Of a DNA stretch of 64,000 nucleotides, positions 26,464-35,837 are shown piece by piece (position 1 is the first letter of the stretch; each line of letters starts with the position of its first letter). The stretch is from Pseudomonas sp. QTF5 (GTDB taxonomy: Bacteria > Pseudomonadota > Gammaproteobacteria > Pseudomonadales > Pseudomonadaceae): contig NZ_AZRW02000010.1 in the NCBI RefSeq assembly GCF_000512695.2, positions 117,956 to 181,955 on the forward strand, read 5' to 3'. The translations under genes and the position numbers were made by a program. The notes beneath the pieces are model-generated. The model was not told the origin of the DNA and ran no database searches. It saw only the letters and a program-made list of their open reading frames with translations.

Positions 26464-28755
26464 ATGAAGAAGCTGTGTTTGCTGGGCCTGTTCGTCAGCC
26501 TGGCCAGTCATACCGTATTGGCCGCCACGACGCCCGCACCTATAGAGAACAAGGACGCCTTCATCAGCCACCTGATGAAGCAGATGACCCTCGATGAAAA
26601 GATCGGCCAGTTGCGCCTGATCAGCATCGGCCCGGAAATGCCTCGGGAGATGATCCGCAAGGAAATCGCCGCCGGCAATATCGGCGGCACCTTCAACTCG
26701 ATCACCCGCGCCGAAAACCGTCCGATGCAGGACGCGGCCATGCGCAGCCGGTTGAAGATCCCGATGTTCTTCGCCTATGACGTGATCCACGGCCACCGCA
26801 CCATTTTCCCGATTCCCCTGGCCCTGGCCTCGAGCTGGGACATGGACGCCATCGGGCGCTCCGGGCGTATCGCCGCCAAGGAAGCGGCGGCTGACAGCCT
26901 CGACATCACCTTCGCGCCGATGGTCGACATCTCCCGCGACCCACGTTGGGGCCGCACGTCCGAAGGCTTCGGCGAAGACACCTACCTGGTTTCGCGGATC
27001 GCTGGCGTAATGGTCAGGGCCTTCCAGGGCAGCGGGGCGAACGCGGCCGACAGCATCATGGCCAGCGTCAAGCATTTTGCCTTGTACGGCGCGGTCGAGG
27101 GCGGTCGCGACTACAACGTCGTCGACATGAGCCCGGTGAAGATGTACCAGGATTACCTGCCGCCCTACCGCGCAGCCATTGACGCCGGTGCCGGCGGGGT
27201 GATGGTTGCGCTGAACTCGATCAACGGCGTGCCGGCCACCGCCAACACTTGGCTGATGAACGACCTGCTGCGCAAGGAATGGGGCTTCAAGGGCCTGGCA
27301 GTCAGCGACCACGGGGCGATTTTCGAGCTGATCAAGCACGGCGTCGCCGCTGACGGTCGCGAAGCCGCGAAGCTGGCGATCAAGGCCGGCATCGACATGA
27401 GCATGAACGACACCCTCTATGGCAAGGAATTGCCAGGGCTGTTGAAGGCCGGTGATATCGAACAGAAAGACATCGACAACGCCGTGCGCGAGGTGCTCGC
27501 CGCCAAGTACGACATGGGCCTGTTCAAGGACCCGTACCTGCGCATCGGCAAGGCCGAGGATGACCCGGCCGACACCTACGCCGAAAGCCGCCTGCACCGC
27601 GCCGAGGCCCGTGATGTCGCGCGTCGCAGCCTGGTGTTGCTGAAGAACCAGGGCGAAACCCTGCCGCTGAAGAAAACCGCGAAAATCGCGCTGGTCGGTC
27701 CACTGGCCAAGGCGCCGATCGACATGATGGGCAGTTGGGCCGCTGCTGGCCGTCCCGAGCAATCGGTGACTTTGTTCGACGGCATGACCCATGCGCTTGG
27801 CGCGCAGTCGACGCTGATCTACGCCCGTGGCGCGAACATCACCAGCGACAAGAAAATCCTCGATTACCTGAACTTCCTCAACTTCGACGCGCCGGAAGTG
27901 GTGGATGATCCGCGTCCGGCTAACGTGTTGATCGATGAAGCGGTGAAAGCCGCGCAACAGGCCGATGTGGTGGTGGCCGCAGTGGGCGAATCCCGTGGCA
28001 TGTCCCACGAATCGTCGAGCCGCACCGACCTCAACATCCCAGCCAGCCAGCGCGAGTTGATCAGGGCTTTGAAAGCTACCGGCAAACCGCTGGTGCTGGT
28101 GTTGATGAATGGCCGTCCGCTGTCGATTCTCGAAGAGAACGAGCAGGCTGACGCGATTCTGGAAACCTGGTTCAGCGGCACCGAAGGCGGCAACGCCATC
28201 GCTGACGTGCTGTTCGGCGACTACAACCCGTCGGGCAAACTGCCGATCAGCGTCCCGCGCTCGGTGGGTCAGATTCCGACCTACTACAACCACCTGAGCA
28301 TTGGCCGGCCGTTCACTCCGGGCAAACCGGGCAACTACACCTCGCAGTATTTCGAAGACACCACCGGGCCACTGTTCCCGTTCGGCTTCGGCCTGAGCTA
28401 CACCCAATTCAGCCTGACCGACATGGCCTTGTCTTCGACCACACTGAACAAGACCGGCAAGCTCGACGCTAGCGTCGTGGTGAAGAACACCGGCAAGCGT
28501 GACGGCGAAACCGTGGTGCAGCTGTACATCCAGGACGTGACCGGTTCGATGATCCGCCCGGTCAAGGAACTGAAGAACTTCCAGAAAGTACTGGTCAAGG
28601 CCGGCGAACAGAAAGTCGTGCACTTCACCATCACCGAGGATGACCTGAAGTTCTACAACGCCCAGCTCAAGTACGCCGCGGAACCGGGCAAGTTCAACGT
28701 GCAGATCGGCCTGGACTCCCAGGACGTGACGCAGCAGAGTTTTGAGTTGTTGTAA
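26464..28755 (+). CDS. bglX: Periplasmic beta-glucosidase, GH3 family
   Basis: 763 residues, the usual BglX length. Signal peptide MKKLCLLGLFVSLASHTVLA. The GH3 nucleophile is Asp282 in GLAVSDHGAI, with RDPRWGRTSEGFGEDTYL and the SVKHFALYG substrate-binding part before it. A C-terminal fibronectin type III-like domain ends the protein (KNTGKRDGETVVQLYI). It cleaves terminal beta-glucose from oligosaccharides in the periplasm. The ATG at 26464 is preferred to the TTG 15 bases earlier. Single gene. Confidence 0.95.
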   Translation: MKKLCLLGLFVSLASHTVLAATTPAPIENKDAFISHLMKQMTLDEKIGQLRLISIGPEMPREMIRKEIAAGNIGGTFNSITRAENRPMQDAAMRSRLKIPMFFAYDVIHGHRTIFPIPLALASSWDMDAIGRSGRIAAKEAAADSLDITFAPMVDISRDPRWGRTSEGFGEDTYLVSRIAGVMVRAFQGSGANAADSIMASVKHFALYGAVEGGRDYNVVDMSPVKMYQDYLPPYRAAIDAGAGGVMVALNSINGVPATANTWLMNDLLRKEWGFKGLAVSDHGAIFELIKHGVAADGREAAKLAIKAGIDMSMNDTLYGKELPGLLKAGDIEQKDIDNAVREVLAAKYDMGLFKDPYLRIGKAEDDPADTYAESRLHRAEARDVARRSLVLLKNQGETLPLKKTAKIALVGPLAKAPIDMMGSWAAAGRPEQSVTLFDGMTHALGAQSTLIYARGANITSDKKILDYLNFLNFDAPEVVDDPRPANVLIDEAVKAAQQADVVVAAVGESRGMSHESSSRTDLNIPASQRELIRALKATGKPLVLVLMNGRPLSILEENEQADAILETWFSGTEGGNAIADVLFGDYNPSGKLPISVPRSVGQIPTYYNHLSIGRPFTPGKPGNYTSQYFEDTTGPLFPFGFGLSYTQFSLTDMALSSTTLNKTGKLDASVVVKNTGKRDGETVVQLYIQDVTGSMIRPVKELKNFQKVLVKAGEQKVVHFTITEDDLKFYNAQLKYAAEPGKFNVQIGLDSQDVTQQSFELL

Positions 28756-28779
28756 TCCCTGAGACACCGCAAAACAAAT

Positions 28780-28867
28780 GTGGGAGCGGGCTTGCTCGCG
28801 AAAGCGGTCTGACAATCAACATCTCTGTTGAATGTTAAGCCGCCTTCGCGAGCAAGCCCGCTCCCAC
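28780..28867. repeat. REP pair between bglX and clsB
   Basis: GTGGGAGCGGGCTTGCTCGC and its inverted copy, in the space between two convergent genes. Confidence 0.95.
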
Positions 28868-28897
28868 ATTAGGTTTAGGGTGTTTGGAGGAATGTAT

Positions 28898-30055
28898 TCA
28901 GCCCCGCCGATCCAGCAGATTCACCACCAGCCGATCCACCCATCCCCACACCCTTTGCTTGACCCGCCGCCACAACGGCCGGCGCTTCCATGCTTCGAGG
29001 CTGACTTCCTGGCTCAGGGCAAAGTCATTCTCGAAACTCGCCGTCACCGCCCGGGTCAGTCCGGGGTCCAGGGCTTCGAGGTTGGCTTCCAGATTGAAGC
29101 GCAGATTCCAGTGATCGAAGTTGCACGAGCCGATGCTCACCCAGTCATCGATCAACACCATTTTCAGGTGCAGGAAACACGGCTGGTATTCGAAGATCTT
29201 CACCCCGGCCCTGAGCAGTCGCGGGTAGTAGCGATGCCCGGCGTAGCGCACCGACGGGTGATCGGTGCGCGGCCCGGTCAGCAGCAGACGCACATCGACG
29301 CCACGAGCCGCCGCCCGGCGCAGTGAGCGACGGACTTTCCAGGTTGGCAGGAAATACGGCGTGGCCAGCCAGATTCGGCGCTGGCCGCTGTTTAGCGCGC
29401 GAGTCAGCGATTGCAGAATATCGCGGTGCTGACGGGCGTCGGCATAGGCGACCCGACCCATGCCCTCGCCCATGGTCGGCACTCGCGGCAAGCGCGGCAA
29501 ACCGAAGTGCGCAGTGGGTTTCCAGGCACGCCGATGGCGGTTGGCGATCCATTGGCGGTCGAACAGCAACTGCCAGTCGAGTACCAGCGGGCCGTTGATT
29601 TCCACCATCACTTCGTGCCATTCGCTGGTGTCTTCGCCTGGTGTCCAGAACTCATCGGTGACCCCGGTGCCGCCGACCACCGCCAAGCATTGATCCACCA
29701 GCAGCAGCTTGCGGTGATCGCGATAAAAGTTGCCCACCCAACGGCGCCAGCTCAGGCGATTGTAGAAACGCAACTCGACACCGGCGGCGATCAGGCGCTG
29801 CCGCAAGGTCAGGGTGAACGCCAGGCTGCCGTAGTCATCGAACAGGCAACGCACCCGCACGCCGCGCTCGGCTGCCTGGACCAGCGCCTGAACCATGGCC
29901 TCGGCGCAAGCTCCCGCCTCCACCAGGTACAGTTCCAGTTCAACTTGTTCTTCGGCGCGGGCAATCGCCACCAGCATGCGCGGAAAAAACTGCGGGCCAT
30001 CGATCAGCAGTTCAAAGCGGTTGCCGTCGCGCCACGGGAAAATTGCGCCGCGCAT
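28898..30055 (-). CDS. clsB: Cardiolipin synthase B-type phospholipase D protein
   Basis: 385 residues with two HKD motifs: HRKLLLVDQCLAVVGGTG (about 115) and HLKMVLIDDWVSIGSCNFD (about 297). The order and spacing fit ClsB (YbhO), which makes cardiolipin from phosphatidylglycerol. No N-terminal membrane helices, unlike ClsA, consistent with ClsB. It starts 1 base after the stop of the yceI gene, so the two are cotranscribed. Confidence 0.9.
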   Translation of the reverse strand: MRGAIFPWRDGNRFELLIDGPQFFPRMLVAIARAEEQVELELYLVEAGACAEAMVQALVQAAERGVRVRCLFDDYGSLAFTLTLRQRLIAAGVELRFYNRLSWRRWVGNFYRDHRKLLLVDQCLAVVGGTGVTDEFWTPGEDTSEWHEVMVEINGPLVLDWQLLFDRQWIANRHRRAWKPTAHFGLPRLPRVPTMGEGMGRVAYADARQHRDILQSLTRALNSGQRRIWLATPYFLPTWKVRRSLRRAAARGVDVRLLLTGPRTDHPSVRYAGHRYYPRLLRAGVKIFEYQPCFLHLKMVLIDDWVSIGSCNFDHWNLRFNLEANLEALDPGLTRAVTASFENDFALSQEVSLEAWKRRPLWRRVKQRVWGWVDRLVVNLLDRRG

Positions 30056-30056
30056 C

Positions 30057-30647
30057 TCAGCGCGCCGTGAAAATCAGCACCGCACCCACCGGCACCGACA
30101 GACTGATGGCCGACAAACCGGCAACCTTGCGCAAGCTTTCCAGGCCCGGGGCCAGGCCGAAATCTTCAGCGCTGATCACCAAAGGTTCGAGGGTCACCAC
30201 TTGGAAGCGTCGGTCATCGAGACGGGTCGCCAGCAGTTCGGCGTTGTATTGGTGTTGTTTGCCATGCAGGTTGACGGTCAGCGGTAAGCGCAACTCCAGT
30301 TGCGCACCGGGCGCCAGGTCGTTGATCGGCCGCAGATCGATTTGCGTGGTGATCAGCGCTTCAGGGAACGTCTGGATCTCGAACAGTTCCTTGCGCATGC
30401 GTTCGTCACGCAACGGAATGCCACTGTTGACCGACTCCAGCTCGACTTCTACCTCGGCCAGGCCCTTGGGATCGACCTTGCCGTGCAGCACCAGAAAGCG
30501 TTGCACTTCGGAAATGTTGGCGTTTTTAGTGCTGATGAACGACAGCCGCGAGGACTCCCCGTCCAGATACCAATTGGCCTGGGCCGACACGGTGACACCG
30601 GCCAGCAGCAGGAAAACGAGGGTTTTGCAGACATAGCGGTTGAACAT
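30057..30647 (-). CDS. YceI family exported protein
   Basis: 196 residues with a signal peptide (VFLLLAGVTVSAQA). The YceI beta-barrel pattern is seen in NWYLDGESSRLSFIS at the mature start and in MRKELFEIQTFPEALITT. YceI proteins bind isoprenoid-like lipids in the periplasm. Upstream lies a repeat region; clsB follows immediately, so a lipid-related pair is plausible. Confidence 0.9.
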   Translation of the reverse strand: MFNRYVCKTLVFLLLAGVTVSAQANWYLDGESSRLSFISTKNANISEVQRFLVLHGKVDPKGLAEVEVELESVNSGIPLRDERMRKELFEIQTFPEALITTQIDLRPINDLAPGAQLELRLPLTVNLHGKQHQYNAELLATRLDDRRFQVVTLEPLVISAEDFGLAPGLESLRKVAGLSAISLSVPVGAVLIFTAR

Positions 30648-30732
30648 AGAGACTCATGGGCAGATAAACCTGAGCGAACCTTAACTGGCCTGAGACAGGT
30701 TGCAAACTTTCTGTTACTCCAACCCACCCTTC

Positions 30733-30972
30733 TGTGGCAAGGGAGCTTGCTCCCGCTGGAGTGCGAAGCGCTCCCAAAATCAGACAATGAGTTCTTCCAG
30801 TCAGACCTCGGCCGCTGGCATTACGACTGCTTCGCAGCCGAGCGGGAGCAAGCTCTTATAGAACAAAATTTATCTCATTGATTTTAAAGATAAATTTATT
30901 TGCCGATTTATCGGCATGTTCTCTGCGCGACAGCGCAGCCTCATCGCAGGCTGGGCGGACTCCCTCGCCACA
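30733..30972. repeat. Second-family repeat pair interrupted by a 107-bp insert
   Basis: Left arm TGTGGCAAGGGAGCTTGCTC starts at 30733. The right arm should read GAGCAAGCTCCCTCGCCACA but is split after GAGCAAGCTC (30855) and resumes CCTCGCCACA at 30963. The bases CTC occur at both edges (30853-30855, 30960-30962). Confidence 0.88.
30856..30962. mobile_element. 107-bp hairpin-rich insertion
   Basis: Contains three successive inverted repeats: AAATTTATCT/AGATAAATTT (30866-30875, 30888-30897), TGCCGA/TCGGCA (30901-30906, 30911-30916) and CTGCGC/GCGCAG (30923-30928, 30933-30938). Its left half is far more AT-rich than the surroundings. No coding sequence. Whether it is mobile is unknown. Confidence 0.5.
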
Positions 30973-30988
30973 AAAAAACTGACCACTG

Positions 30989-31318
30989 TCAGGGTTGCAG
31001 GCGACAGCCTTGGCGTTTACCAACCCAAACAGCGCTATTGCTGCGCCCCATACCACCAACCGTCACGCGCTTGTTCGCGGCGTCATCGACGAACCCGCTG
31101 GTGGGCAAATACTGCTTCACATAGCTCTGGCAATACTCGGCCGGATTGTTCATCACATAACGGCACGAGCAGTATTCCTTGGCGGTGTAGGCGCTGATGA
31201 TGTCCGGGAAGGCCCACAGCGCCACACGCTCCTGCCAGACCCAGCCAAGCAAGGCGATCAGCAGCAACAGCGTCAGCGTGCTGAACGGCCGACGACGAAT
31301 AAAACTGCGGCGGTTCAT
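30989..31318 (-). CDS. Hypothetical membrane-anchored protein
   Basis: 109 residues. A positive N terminus (MNRRSFIRRRPF) and one membrane helix (TLTLLLLIALLGWVW) are followed by a periplasmic part with clustered Cys residues (YCSCRYVMNNPAEYC) that may form disulphides. The start overlaps the stop of the serine hydrolase gene by 4 bases, so it is translationally coupled to it. I recognise no family. Confidence 0.75.
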   Translation of the reverse strand: MNRRSFIRRRPFSTLTLLLLIALLGWVWQERVALWAFPDIISAYTAKEYCSCRYVMNNPAEYCQSYVKQYLPTSGFVDDAANKRVTVGGMGRSNSAVWVGKRQGCRLQP

Positions 31319-32409
31319 GGCTGCACCTTCATGGCAAATGCCTTGAGCGCAAGGTTGAGCAATTCGTTGTGCCTATAACTTCCATCGCGATCATCGCCGT
31401 AGCGCACGATCACCAGCTTTTCACTGGGAATCACGTACATCGCCTGGCCCCAATGGCCCAACGCGGCGAAGGTGTCGGCAGGGGCGTCGGGCCAGGGTTG
31501 GGTCGCGCCATCCACCGTGCGATTGAGCCACCAGTGACCGCCGGGCACTGCTTCATCCTGGTTGGCTTGATAGCGGGCGAAAGGCTCACGGCTGAAGTCG
31601 ACCCAATCCTTGGGTAGCAGTTGCCGCTCCCGCCAACGACCGTCGCGCGCCATCAACAGACCGACCCGAGCCAGATCCCGGGCGGTGAGGTAGGCATAGG
31701 ACGATGCGACAAACGTCCCCGTGGCGTCTGTTTCCCACACCGCACTGCGAATCCCCAAGGGTTCGAAAAGCGCAGTCCATGGAGAATCCGGATAACGGGC
31801 CGGGCCGACGATGGTTTTCAGCGCGGCGGACAGCAGATTGCTGTCGCCGCTGGAGTAGCGGAATGCCTGACCGGGTTTGGCGTACTCGTCGTGGTCGGCA
31901 GTGAACGCGGCCATGTCGCGGTGACCACGGGTGTAGAGCATGGCCACCACCGAGGACTTCAATGGGGCGTATTCGTAGTCTTCCTGCCAGTCCAGCCCCG
32001 AGGCCCAGTGCAGCAGGTCGGCCATGGTCATGGCGGGGTGTTTTTCCAGCGCAGGATAGAACTGCACCGCCGGGTCCTGCAGCTTGAACAGCCCTTCGCC
32101 ATAGGCCACCCCGAGCACCGCGGCCATCAGGCTTTTGCTGATCGACCAGGTCAGGTGCGGCGTTTCAGCACTGGTCGGGCCGGCGTAGCGTTCGTAGACG
32201 AGTTGGCCGTCGCGGATCACCAGCAAGGCATCGGTGCGAATGCCTTGGTGAGTGGCATCGTCGCGGGGTGGGAAAGCGTAATTCTCAAGGGCCTGAAGTA
32301 CCGGCCCGCTGACTTTCGGGCCGGGCGACCATTGCTCGGCCGGCCAGTTTTCGGCGTGGGCCGTGAGGCTGAGCAGTAGCATGACAATCAGGGACAAGCC
32401 TTTGAACAT
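31315..32409 (-). CDS. Serine hydrolase, beta-lactamase class C-like
   Basis: 364 residues with signal peptide (LIVMLLLSLTAHA). The SxxK motif is Ser89-Ile-Ser-Lys92 (TWSISKSLM) and a Y-S-S tyrosine motif follows (FRYSSGDSN). Such proteins are exported esterases, peptidases or carboxypeptidase-like enzymes; resistance to beta-lactams is not implied. It heads a two-gene operon with the Cys-rich small protein. Confidence 0.88.
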   Translation of the reverse strand: MFKGLSLIVMLLLSLTAHAENWPAEQWSPGPKVSGPVLQALENYAFPPRDDATHQGIRTDALLVIRDGQLVYERYAGPTSAETPHLTWSISKSLMAAVLGVAYGEGLFKLQDPAVQFYPALEKHPAMTMADLLHWASGLDWQEDYEYAPLKSSVVAMLYTRGHRDMAAFTADHDEYAKPGQAFRYSSGDSNLLSAALKTIVGPARYPDSPWTALFEPLGIRSAVWETDATGTFVASSYAYLTARDLARVGLLMARDGRWRERQLLPKDWVDFSREPFARYQANQDEAVPGGHWWLNRTVDGATQPWPDAPADTFAALGHWGQAMYVIPSEKLVIVRYGDDRDGSYRHNELLNLALKAFAMKVQP

Positions 32410-32492
32410 GGGGGGCGCTCGGAGGGGTGAACCTGCAGAGCCTAGTCGAGCTTGATGACAGTTCCGGGATTTGTGTTACCAATGAGGCCGCC

Positions 32493-32584
32493 TTCGCGAG
32501 CAAGCCCGCTCCCACAGGGGATTGTGGTGAGCACAAAATGTGTGAACACCGCAGATCAACTGTGGGAGCGGGCTTGCTCGCGAA
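32493..32584. repeat. REP pair, inside-out orientation
   Basis: TTCGCGAGCAAGCCCGCTCC arm at 32493-32515 and GTGGGAGCGGGCTTGCTCGC arm at 32562-32584. Confidence 0.93.
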
Positions 32585-32592
32585 GAGGCCCG

Positions 32593-33480
32593 TCAACCCA
32601 GCGAAGATCCCGCCAACGCCTTGGCCAACCGCTTGCCCCGCGCCCCTGCCGCCAAATCCATCACGGCCTGATCGCGCTGCCACATCGCCGCCCATTCTGG
32701 CGGGCCATCGGTCAGGGCCTGATTCACTTCAGCCTTGAGCCCATCGAACTGCGCAAACAACCCGCCCAGCAATACATGCCCGGCCGGATTGTTCGGCGCC
32801 TGGCGGCTGACTTCCGCGCACCCGGCCAGCAGCGCCAGCAAGCGCAGTTGCAAGGTTTGCGGCCAGTCGCTGTCTTGGCCAACGCCAAACAGCCACGCGG
32901 TCATGGCGCTCAGCACATAGGTGTCTTCCAGGGTGCGGAACGGTTTGACGTATGCGTCCCAACCATCCCCCGCCAGTAATTCGCACAGCGCGTTATCGAG
33001 AAACAATCGGCCGTGACCTATGTCCGGCATCAATGGCATCGGCGCGAGCTTTTCCAGACGCACACCCGGTTCGCCGGGGTAAACCACCGCAAGGTTCAAG
33101 CGCGGCACTTCGCCGGGCTCTTCACTGCGAGCGGCGACCAGCAGCCAGTCGGCGGCATCGCCAGCGGTGACGAAATCCTTGCGCCCGCTCAGGCGCAGAT
33201 CGCGCAGCCGGGTTTGCATGTCCGCCACTCGCAAGCTGCGCTGTTCGGTCGCGCACAACGCGCCGAGGCTCAGCGGCGCGCTCGGCCAGAGCATGCGCAA
33301 CGCCGCCTGATAACCCACCAGAAACGCCAGCCCCGGTGTCGCCATCAGCCGTCCACCGGCCACCGCCAGTTCGAACGGCGTCACCGTGCCCAACTGTAGC
33401 AACAAGGTTGCAAAGCCTTCGCCCAGATCAGGATTGGCGGGCAGACGATCGCGGCGTTTCAACAGGGTTTGCCAGGGCAT
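32593..33480 (-). CDS. Acyl-CoA dehydrogenase-like protein
   Basis: 295 residues, shorter than the usual 380. The middle beta-domain pattern is visible: LSGRKDFVTAGDAADWLLVA, then LNLAVVYPGEPGVRLEKLAP and the MPDIGHGRLFLDNA strand. The N-terminal helical domain seems reduced, and the catalytic Glu region is not obvious, so activity is uncertain. The start at 33480 has GAGGAG 8 bases upstream. It lies divergent from olsBA. Confidence 0.75.
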   Translation of the reverse strand: MPWQTLLKRRDRLPANPDLGEGFATLLLQLGTVTPFELAVAGGRLMATPGLAFLVGYQAALRMLWPSAPLSLGALCATEQRSLRVADMQTRLRDLRLSGRKDFVTAGDAADWLLVAARSEEPGEVPRLNLAVVYPGEPGVRLEKLAPMPLMPDIGHGRLFLDNALCELLAGDGWDAYVKPFRTLEDTYVLSAMTAWLFGVGQDSDWPQTLQLRLLALLAGCAEVSRQAPNNPAGHVLLGGLFAQFDGLKAEVNQALTDGPPEWAAMWQRDQAVMDLAAGARGKRLAKALAGSSLG

Positions 33481-33634
33481 AAGAGGCTCCTCAAAGGCTG
33501 TCATATAAGCATCACCAAAGCTTCATGGCGATGACACCGGGGCTACATAGCCTGACTTTGCACAACACGGCTGCATAAAGAAAGTCGATCGGCTGCAACC
33601 CAAGACGGGTGGCCAGCCCGTACGGAGACTCACA

Positions 33635-34390
33635 ATGACTCAGATCGCCCGCATCAGCGACACCGGCAATGAACGCCGCCTGCAAGCCGAACGCCTGGTG
33701 GGCGCCGAGGCGTTGCAGGAAGCCCAGGCCTTGCGCTTCACCGTGTTCAGCGGCGAATTCAACGCCAGGCTGAAAGGCGCGGAGTTGGGTCTGGACATGG
33801 ATGACTATGATGTTCACTGCGCCCACATCGGCGTGCGTGACTTGAACACCGGACGCCTGGTGGCGACCACCCGGTTGCTCGATCACACGGCCGCCAGCAG
33901 CCTGGGCAAGTTCTACAGCGAAGAAGAATTCAGCCTGCATGGCCTGGTCCATCTGAAAGGGCCGATCCTGGAAATCGGTCGCACCTGCGTCGACCCGGCC
34001 TACCGCAATGGCGGCACTATCGCCGTGCTCTGGGGTGAACTGGCCGAAGTGTTGAACCAGGGCGGCTACAGCTATTTGATGGGGTGCGCGAGCATTCCGA
34101 TGCAGGACGGCGGCATTCAGGCCCACGCGATCATGCAGCGCCTGCGCGAACGCTACCTGTGCACCGAACACCTGCGGGCCGAGCCGAAAAAACCACTGCC
34201 GAGCCTCGACATTCCATCGAACGTCATCGCCGAAATGCCGCCGTTGCTCAAGGCCTACATGCGCCTGGGCGCAAAAATCTGCGGCGAGCCGTGCTGGGAC
34301 GAGGACTTCCAGGTGGCCGACGTGTTCATCCTGCTCAAGCGCGACGAACTCTGCCCGCGCTACGCCAAGCACTTCAAGGCGGCTGTGTAA
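33635..34390 (+). CDS. olsB: Ornithine acyltransferase (lyso-ornithine lipid synthase)
   Basis: 251 residues of the OlsB family, which joins a 3-hydroxyacyl chain from acyl-ACP to the alpha-amino group of ornithine, first step of ornithine lipid synthesis. Family features are [14 protein letters not shown] near the N terminus, [27 protein letters not shown] and [17 protein letters not shown] lies 8 bases before the ATG. It overlaps olsA by one base. Ornithine lipids often replace phospholipids at low phosphate. Confidence 0.93.
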   Translation: MTQIARISDTGNERRLQAERLVGAEALQEAQALRFTVFSGEFNARLKGAELGLDMDDYDVHCAHIGVRDLNTGRLVATTRLLDHTAASSLGKFYSEEEFSLHGLVHLKGPILEIGRTCVDPAYRNGGTIAVLWGELAEVLNQGGYSYLMGCASIPMQDGGIQAHAIMQRLRERYLCTEHLRAEPKKPLPSLDIPSNVIAEMPPLLKAYMRLGAKICGEPCWDEDFQVADVFILLKRDELCPRYAKHFKAAV

Positions 34391-35181
34391 TGAGCCGCTT
34401 GCGGGTGTACGCGCGAATTGCGCGAGTGCTTTTGGTGGTGACGTTGGGCTTGAGCATGGCCAGTGTGTTCGGATTATTCGAGCGATTGGGGATTGCCCAT
34501 TCGATGGTCCGTCGCCAGCGCTGGTCGCGGTTTTTCATGGCGCGGCTGAGCAATGCCCTGCCCTTTCGCGTAACCGTGCATGGTGAGTTGCCGAAGGCGC
34601 CGATGCTCTGGGTCAGTAATCACGTGTCCTGGACCGACATTCCATTGCTGGGCATGCTCACGCCGCTGTCATTTCTGTCCAAGGCCGAAGTGCGCACCTG
34701 GCCGGTGGCGGGTTGGTTGGCGGCCAAGGCCGGCAGCCTGTTCATTCGCCGTGGTTCAGGCGACAGCCAGTTGATCCGCAAACAGATGACCCGACATCTG
34801 GAGCAGGAACATCCGCTGCTGATGTTCCCCGAAGGCACCACCACCGATGGCCGTTCGTTGCGCACGTTTCATGGTCGTTTACTGTCCGCGGCGATCGATT
34901 CCGAAGTAGCGCTGCAACCGGTGGCGATTCGTTATCTGCGCGATGGCGAGCTCGATACCCTGGCACCGTTCATTGGCGATGATGATTTGCTGTCGCACCT
35001 GATGCGCTTGTTCGCCAATGATCGGGGTGAGGTGGAAATTCATCTGCTCAAACCGATCGAGTGCCAGGACCGGGAACGTGCGGCGCTGGCGTTCGAGGCA
35101 CAGCAGGCGGTGCAGAAGGCGTTGTTTGGGGCGATTCCGCAGACACAACAGGAGCCGCTACGCCCTGCTATCGCGGCCTGA
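34390..35181 (+). CDS. olsA: Lyso-ornithine lipid O-acyltransferase
   Basis: 263 residues. The PlsC acyltransferase motifs are present: His78-xxxx-Asp83 (NHVSWTDIPLL) and FPEGTTTDG at about 146-154. One N-terminal membrane helix. The ATG shares a base with the olsB stop codon (TAATG), which decides the start. It adds the second acyl chain to make ornithine lipid. Confidence 0.92.
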   Translation: MSRLRVYARIARVLLVVTLGLSMASVFGLFERLGIAHSMVRRQRWSRFFMARLSNALPFRVTVHGELPKAPMLWVSNHVSWTDIPLLGMLTPLSFLSKAEVRTWPVAGWLAAKAGSLFIRRGSGDSQLIRKQMTRHLEQEHPLLMFPEGTTTDGRSLRTFHGRLLSAAIDSEVALQPVAIRYLRDGELDTLAPFIGDDDLLSHLMRLFANDRGEVEIHLLKPIECQDRERAALAFEAQQAVQKALFGAIPQTQQEPLRPAIAA

Positions 35182-35193
35182 CACAAATCCCCT

Positions 35194-35220
35194 GTGGGAT
35201 CGCCGCACCGCCGCTCCCAC
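35194..35220. repeat. Collapsed long-arm REP hairpin
   Basis: GTGGGA then CGCCGCACCGCCGCTCCCAC: the outer ends of a long-arm pair with the middle lost, so that it now forms one short hairpin between olsA and acpH. Confidence 0.75.
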
Positions 35221-35221
35221 A

Positions 35222-35797
35222 TTAAATTCGCGGTGTCGCAGCGAATGCCTGCAACTCGGGATAGAACAACCGAAAATCCTCGCTCAACGGTTCATACAAC
35301 ACCCGCAATTCCTGCATCGCCCCGGCCAGCTCCTCCGGCCGGGTCAACCTGCGTGAAATCCCCCGCAGCACCTGCTCCAGCACCGCGAATTCCCGGTAAG
35401 AACCCAACCAGTCATTGGCCACCATGTGCGGCGCAATCTTCGCCAGGCGCTCCGGCAACTGCGGCTCGGCGGACAGCACCCGGTACACATCCGAGGTGAA
35501 TTGCTCCAGTGGCCGGTCGGCGTACAGCGTCCAGTCCCGCGCCAGGCAGTGGTCGAAAAACACGTCGAGCACGATTCCGGCGTAACGCCGGCGCGTGATC
35601 GAAAACCGCGACAAGGCGATGTCCACCAGCGGATGGCGATCGGTAAACACGTCAATGCTGCGGTGCAACTGGATGGCTGCTTCGATCTCCGGGTCGAACT
35701 GCCCTTGCAGCCGTCCTTTGACGAAATCGCCATACAGACTGCCGAGCATTTGACCGGGGCGCTGGCCACCGAGGTGCAGATGTGCGAGATAGTTCAT
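35222..35797 (-). CDS. acpH: Acyl carrier protein phosphodiesterase
   Basis: 191 residues of the AcpH type: MNYLAHLHLGG, GSLYGDFVKGRL, IQLHRSIDVFTDRHP and VFFDHCLARDW. These His- and Asp-rich stretches form the metal site of the HD-like phosphodiesterase that removes the 4'-phosphopantetheine from holo-ACP. Length matches E. coli AcpH. Single gene, divergent from the arsR-like regulator. Confidence 0.9.
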   Translation of the reverse strand: MNYLAHLHLGGQRPGQMLGSLYGDFVKGRLQGQFDPEIEAAIQLHRSIDVFTDRHPLVDIALSRFSITRRRYAGIVLDVFFDHCLARDWTLYADRPLEQFTSDVYRVLSAEPQLPERLAKIAPHMVANDWLGSYREFAVLEQVLRGISRRLTRPEELAGAMQELRVLYEPLSEDFRLFYPELQAFAATPRI

Positions 35798-35837
35798 GCG
35801 CGCAGCTTAACACTGCGACATCCATATCGTTATAACC

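Larger units (their letters stand above)
30648..30988. other. Intergenic region with interrupted repeat
   Basis: Holds the repeat 30733-30972 and the 107-bp insertion within it. No gene is supported. Confidence 0.7.

Noticed and set aside
26431..28815. A 794-codon open frame opposite bglX
   Set aside because: bglX has all GH3 motifs and a signal peptide; the antisense frame is His/Val/Gln-rich shadow sequence with no domain.
31315..32409. The serine hydrolase as an AmpC beta-lactamase
   Set aside because: It has SxxK and a tyrosine motif but lacks a clear KTG box and other AmpC features; general esterase or peptidase is safer.
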